Source of the DNA: JAWPNA01 sp045402695
GTDB taxonomy: Bacteria; Acidobacteriota; Polarisedimenticolia; JACPZX01; DASXTC01
Direction: 5' to 3'
DNA length: 8,418 bases
Assembly: GCA_045402695.1 (NCBI GenBank)
Contig: JAWPNA010000012.1
Span: forward strand, 1-8,418
Shown in pieces: positions 6,052 to 8,418 of the stretch (the first letter of the stretch is position 1; each line of letters opens with the position of its first letter). The notes beneath the pieces are model-generated. The model worked only from the letters and a program-made list of their open reading frames with translations, made no database searches and was not told where the DNA came from. The translations under genes and the position numbers were made by a program.

Positions 6052-6933
6052 GTGATGCCTCCCGGTGTGAAACGGGGCCGTATGAGAACCTGGGTGAGGG
6101 GCGCGGCCGCCGCCGCGGGGATTGCGCTGGTCGTGTACTTGGGGTTCATTGTGGCTCTCGCGTCGCTTCAGGATCTGTTCCTCTTCCACCCCGTGCGTGC
6201 GATCCAGATGACACCGGAAACGCTGAGCCTTCCGTACGAAGAGGTCCGCTTGAACACGGTGGACGGCGAGACCATCGCGGGCTGGTTCATTCCCACGGAG
6301 GGACCGGCGATCGTGATTCTGTTTCTCCACGGCAACGCGGGCAACGTCAGCCACCGGCTTCAGAAGATCGCGGAGCTGAGGCACGCGGGCTTCGCGGTCT
6401 TGATCGTTGACTACAGAGGCTACGGTGAGAGCAGCGGTACGCCGTCCGAGGCCGGCCTGCACCTCGACGCCTTGGCCGCGTGGGATCACCTCACCAAGGA
6501 CCGAGGGGTTTCCCACCCACGGATCGTCTTGTATGGTGAGTCTCTTGGATCCGTGCCCGCCCTCGCGCTGGCGCTGCGTCTAGAGGGCGGAAGCGAGGGA
6601 CCGGGAGCGATCGTCCTGGAAGGTGCCTTCACTTCGGCCATCGAGATGGGGAGACGGGTGTTTCCCTTCCTCCCGATCCGGTGGATCGTGCGCGCCGAGA
6701 TGGACAACCTGTCGGCCGTCAGGAAGGTGCGCGCGCCCATGCTCTTCCTCCACGCGGGAAACGATGAAGTGGCGCCCGTGGAGATGGGCCGCAAACTGTA
6801 CGAGGCCTCGGCCGCCCGACTCAAGGAGTTCCACGAAGTGCCGGGAACGTGGCACAACACGCTTTGGACCGAGCGAGGCCGAGCGCTCGGCGAGACGGTG
6901 CGCGACTTCGTTGTCCGCGCTCGTGCGGACTAG
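6052..6933 (+). CDS. Membrane-anchored alpha/beta hydrolase, Bem46/ABHD13-like (COG1073)
   Basis: Serine hydrolase with an N-terminal membrane anchor (about residues 16-38) followed by an alpha/beta-hydrolase fold. Family marks: LFHPVR (44-49), oxyanion-hole HGNAGN (93-98), DYRGYGESSGTPSEAG (120-135), nucleophile elbow GESLGS with Ser164, acid Asp238 in HAGNDEV, and catalytic His268 in GTWHN. The triad is therefore complete. Such enzymes hydrolyse ester, thioester or amide bonds; the substrate is unknown, and a peptidase role is not shown. The start is uncertain: GTG 6052, ATG 6055 and ATG 6082 are all in frame. ATG 6082 gives a normal short basic tail before the helix, while none has a strong Shine-Dalgarno. 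It is the only gene on the plus strand, divergent from the ACT gene, and its TAG stop overlaps that of ribF. Confidence 0.93.
   Translation: MMPPGVKRGRMRTWVRGAAAAAGIALVVYLGFIVALASLQDLFLFHPVRAIQMTPETLSLPYEEVRLNTVDGETIAGWFIPTEGPAIVILFLHGNAGNVSHRLQKIAELRHAGFAVLIVDYRGYGESSGTPSEAGLHLDALAAWDHLTKDRGVSHPRIVLYGESLGSVPALALALRLEGGSEGPGAIVLEGAFTSAIEMGRRVFPFLPIRWIVRAEMDNLSAVRKVRAPMLFLHAGNDEVAPVEMGRKLYEASAARLKEFHEVPGTWHNTLWTERGRALGETVRDFVVRARAD
6913..6930. other. Inverted repeat at the end of the hydrolase gene
   Basis: GTCCGC-GCTCGT-GCGGAC is a perfect 6-bp stem with a six-base loop ending directly before the hydrolase TAG, and abutting the ribF stop from the other side. No T tract follows on either strand. 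It might act as a weak bidirectional barrier at the convergent gene ends, but it is short and fully coding, so chance is quite possible. Confidence 0.3.
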
Positions 6934-7865
6934 CGCTGCGGATGTGCCTTGAACCACGCGCGCGTGGCGGAGACATCCTTGCGGATTTGCGCCGTGAGCG
7001 AGTCGGGCGAATCGAACTTTCGCTCCTCGCGGATGAAGGAGCAGAAGGCAAGGCGCATGGTGCGGCCATACAGGTCGGGGCTGGTGTAGTCGAGCAGGTG
7101 AGCCTCGATGACGCGCTCCCGCTCGCCGAAGGTGGGACGGTCGCCCACGTTGGTGACGGAGGGATAGATCCGCTCGGCCACCTCGGCGCGTGTCACGTAG
7201 ACCCCCTGGCCGGGGATCAGCTCGTTGTCCGTGGAGAGGTTGGCGGTGGAGAAGCCGAGGCCGGCCCCGCGGCCGCGGCCGTGCACCACCAGGCCGCGGA
7301 TGACGTACTCGCGGCCGAGCATGGCGACCGCGCGATCGACGGAGCCGCGCAGGATGTTGTCGCGGATTCGCGTGGAGGAGACAGGCCGGCTGTCGAAGAA
7401 AACGACGGGCACCCGTACGACCTTCACGCCGTGGCGTGCTCCTTCCCTCGACAGCACTTCGATGTCGCCCATACCCCCGCGGCCGAAATGGAAGTGGTCC
7501 CCGACGTACACCTCTCGCGCCGAGAGCTTGCGTGACAGGATCTCCTCGACGAATGTCTCGGCGGCAAGGTCGGCGAACTCGCGGGTGAACCGGACGATCA
7601 GCATCACGTCCAGCCCAAGCGTGGAAAGCACCCGGATCTTCTCCGACATCGGCATGATGAGGTGCGGCCGCCCCGCCGGCCTCAGGATCGTCAGGGGGTG
7701 CGGGTCGAAGGTCATCAGGATGGAGGTCCCCTTGATCGCCTTCGCCCGCGCGGTGACCGTCTCGATGATCTTCTGGTGGCCGAGGTGCACGCCGTCGAAG
7801 TTGCCGATTGCAACCACGGGCGCCGGCAGCGTGCCCACGGCGTCCAGGTCGCGGAAGATCTTCAT
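6930..7865 (-). CDS. ribF: Bifunctional riboflavin kinase / FAD synthetase
   Basis: Makes FMN from riboflavin and ATP, then FAD from FMN and ATP, in the cytoplasm. The 311 residues have two domains. The N-terminal FMN adenylyltransferase has GNFDGVHLGHQ (21-31, the HxGH-type motif), TFDPHP (52-57), GDHFHFGRGGMGD (122-134) and SSTRIR (163-168). The C-terminal riboflavin kinase (about 186-305) has HGRGRGAGLGFSTANL (195-210), GVYV (221-224), TNVGDRPTFG (238-247), the catalytic Glu254 in EAHLLD and DLYGRTM (264-270). The usual PTAN reads STAN and a usually basic residue before LGF is Ala201; Thr207 and Asn209 are kept. The ATG at 7865 overlaps the pgpA stop as ATGA; GTG 7871 with GGGG upstream is an alternative. 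The longer open frame to 8033 is only the shadow of pgpA. A translationally coupled operon with pgpA is likely. Confidence 0.96.
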   Translation of the reverse strand: MKIFRDLDAVGTLPAPVVAIGNFDGVHLGHQKIIETVTARAKAIKGTSILMTFDPHPLTILRPAGRPHLIMPMSEKIRVLSTLGLDVMLIVRFTREFADLAAETFVEEILSRKLSAREVYVGDHFHFGRGGMGDIEVLSREGARHGVKVVRVPVVFFDSRPVSSTRIRDNILRGSVDRAVAMLGREYVIRGLVVHGRGRGAGLGFSTANLSTDNELIPGQGVYVTRAEVAERIYPSVTNVGDRPTFGERERVIEAHLLDYTSPDLYGRTMRLAFCSFIREERKFDSPDSLTAQIRKDVSATRAWFKAHPQR

Positions 7866-8341
7866 CTCCACAGGTACAGCCCCGCCTGAATGAAGACGTT
7901 GGCCATCAGTCCGCAGACGATGTCGTCGGCCATGATGCCCCAGCCTCCCGGCAGCCTCTCGGCGGCGCTGGCCGGCCAGGGCTTGATGACATCGAACGCC
8001 CTGAAGAGAAGGAAGCCGGCCGCCACGGTCCACGGGCTCGCGGGGACGTACAGCATCGTCAGGAGATACCCGGCCACTTCGTCCACCACGACCTCCGACG
8101 GGTCATGATAACCCAGGCGCGTCTGCATGGTGCCGGCGGCGGCGACTCCAGCCACCGTGAAGCTGATCAGGAGCGCAAGGACTGTGAGAGGGCCACCGGC
8201 CAGCTGTCCGGCGAGATAGACGGGAACCGCGGCCAGAGTGGCAAACGTGCCCGGGGCGAAAGGGATCAGCCCCACGCCGAAAAACGTCGCAATGAGCCAG
8301 GCGATCGAGAAGCGGCGCCCGGCCTTACCTGCAGACGGCAT
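7862..8341 (-). CDS. pgpA: Phosphatidylglycerophosphatase A
   Basis: Inner-membrane phosphatase that converts phosphatidylglycerol phosphate to phosphatidylglycerol, the last step of that lipid's synthesis. The 159 residues agree with the family length. Signatures: FGVGLIPFAPGTFATL (21-36), the acidic motif VVVDEVAGY (84-92) and FRAFDVIKPWPA (113-124), then LPGGWGIMADD (130-140); these Asp/Glu clusters bind the metal. Hydrophobic segments lie near 12-26, 34-48, 51-70, 89-114 and 139-157. ATG 8341 is the only usable start in the frame: a TGA closes the frame upstream and no other ATG/GTG precedes the first motif. It has no visible Shine-Dalgarno and begins inside the last codons of the preceding gene (17-base overlap), so translation probably depends on coupling. 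It overlaps ribF by four bases. Confidence 0.95.
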   Translation of the reverse strand: MPSAGKAGRRFSIAWLIATFFGVGLIPFAPGTFATLAAVPVYLAGQLAGGPLTVLALLISFTVAGVAAAGTMQTRLGYHDPSEVVVDEVAGYLLTMLYVPASPWTVAAGFLLFRAFDVIKPWPASAAERLPGGWGIMADDIVCGLMANVFIQAGLYLWR

Positions 8342-8417
8342 CGGGCACGCGGGTCCGGGCGGGGAGGGCAGATGCGATCAGATCGTACGGCTCGGCGGCC
8401 GTCACCTTCACTCGGAT
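8325..8417 (-). CDS. rimO: C-terminal tail of a probable RimO (ribosomal protein S12 methylthiotransferase), partial
   Basis: An open frame enters from the right edge and ends at TAA 8327-8325, giving 30 residues that begin IRVKVTAAEPYDLIASAL and end in a short basic tail. The pattern R-V-K-V-x-x-A-x-x-Y-D-L near the C-terminus is that of the TRAM domain closing RimO, the radical-SAM enzyme that methylthiolates an Asp of ribosomal protein S12. MiaB, its tRNA-modifying relative, usually has Ser-Leu rather than Tyr-Asp-Leu there. rimO next to phosphatidylglycerol-pathway genes is a known neighbourhood in several phyla. Only the last part of one domain is visible, so the name is tentative. The 15 or so residues after the TRAM match extend beyond the usual end. 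The gene overlaps pgpA by 17 bases in another frame. Confidence 0.5.
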   Translation of the reverse strand: MRVKVTAAEPYDLIASALPARTRVPDAVCR

Positions 8418-8418
8418 G

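Noticed and set aside
7866..8033. A 56-residue N-terminal extension of RibF
   Set aside because: It overlaps the conserved C-terminal third of PgpA, is Arg/Gly-rich and resembles no RibF. The ATGA overlap at 7865 gives a normal 311-residue enzyme.
1..8418. CRISPR arrays, insertion sequences, tRNA or rRNA genes, phage genes
   Set aside because: I read both strands and saw no regularly spaced repeats, transposase motifs, terminal inverted repeats or structural RNA signatures. Known protein genes account for nearly all of the DNA.

Overview
The window is a compact, ordinary-looking stretch of a high-GC bacterial chromosome. It is almost entirely coding, with strong G/C preference at third codon positions, several 1- to 17-base gene overlaps and almost no spacer DNA. 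I see no phage, transposon, CRISPR, rRNA or tRNA sequence. The gene set (tmk-holB, pgpA-ribF, a COG3603-type ACT protein and a heterodimeric ABC exporter) is Gram-negative-like. It would fit an uncultured Acidobacteriota-, Eisenbacteria- or deltaproteobacteria-grade lineage, but the sequence alone does not settle the phylum.

Left and centre (1-5994, all minus strand, read right to left): a small ACT-domain protein (5994-5605); a 308-residue single-pass membrane protein of unknown function (5565-4639); thymidylate kinase Tmk (4567-3926); DNA polymerase III delta-prime HolB (3917-2880); and two ABC-exporter half-transporters (2883-1096, and 1096 to beyond the left edge). From tmk to the exporter the spacing is 8 bases, then a 4-base GTGA overlap, then a 1-base TGATG overlap. 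This suggests one translationally coupled unit in which nucleotide and replication housekeeping genes carry an exporter pair. A candidate sigma-70-type promoter (6043-6016) sits in front of the ACT gene, and a weaker extended -10 lies before tmk.

Right (6052-8418): an alpha/beta hydrolase of the Bem46/ABHD13 (COG1073) type on the plus strand, divergent from the ACT gene, and then a second minus-strand operon read inward from the right edge. That operon contains the C-terminal tail of a probable RimO (partial), phosphatidylglycerophosphatase PgpA and the bifunctional riboflavin kinase/FAD synthetase RibF, overlapping by 17 and 4 bases. The hydrolase and ribF converge and share a palindromic CTAG that supplies the TAG stop on both strands.

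Nothing here is a clear new system. The points most worth a second look are: the first exporter subunit, whose catalytic Glu and switch His are both replaced (Asp, Asn), marking it as the degenerate half of a heterodimer; the unknown membrane protein with a short collagen-like Gly-X-Y insert, paired with an ACT sensor; an in-frame 12-base tandem repeat lying exactly on the holB/exporter junction; and substitutions in the riboflavin-kinase PTAN motif of RibF.
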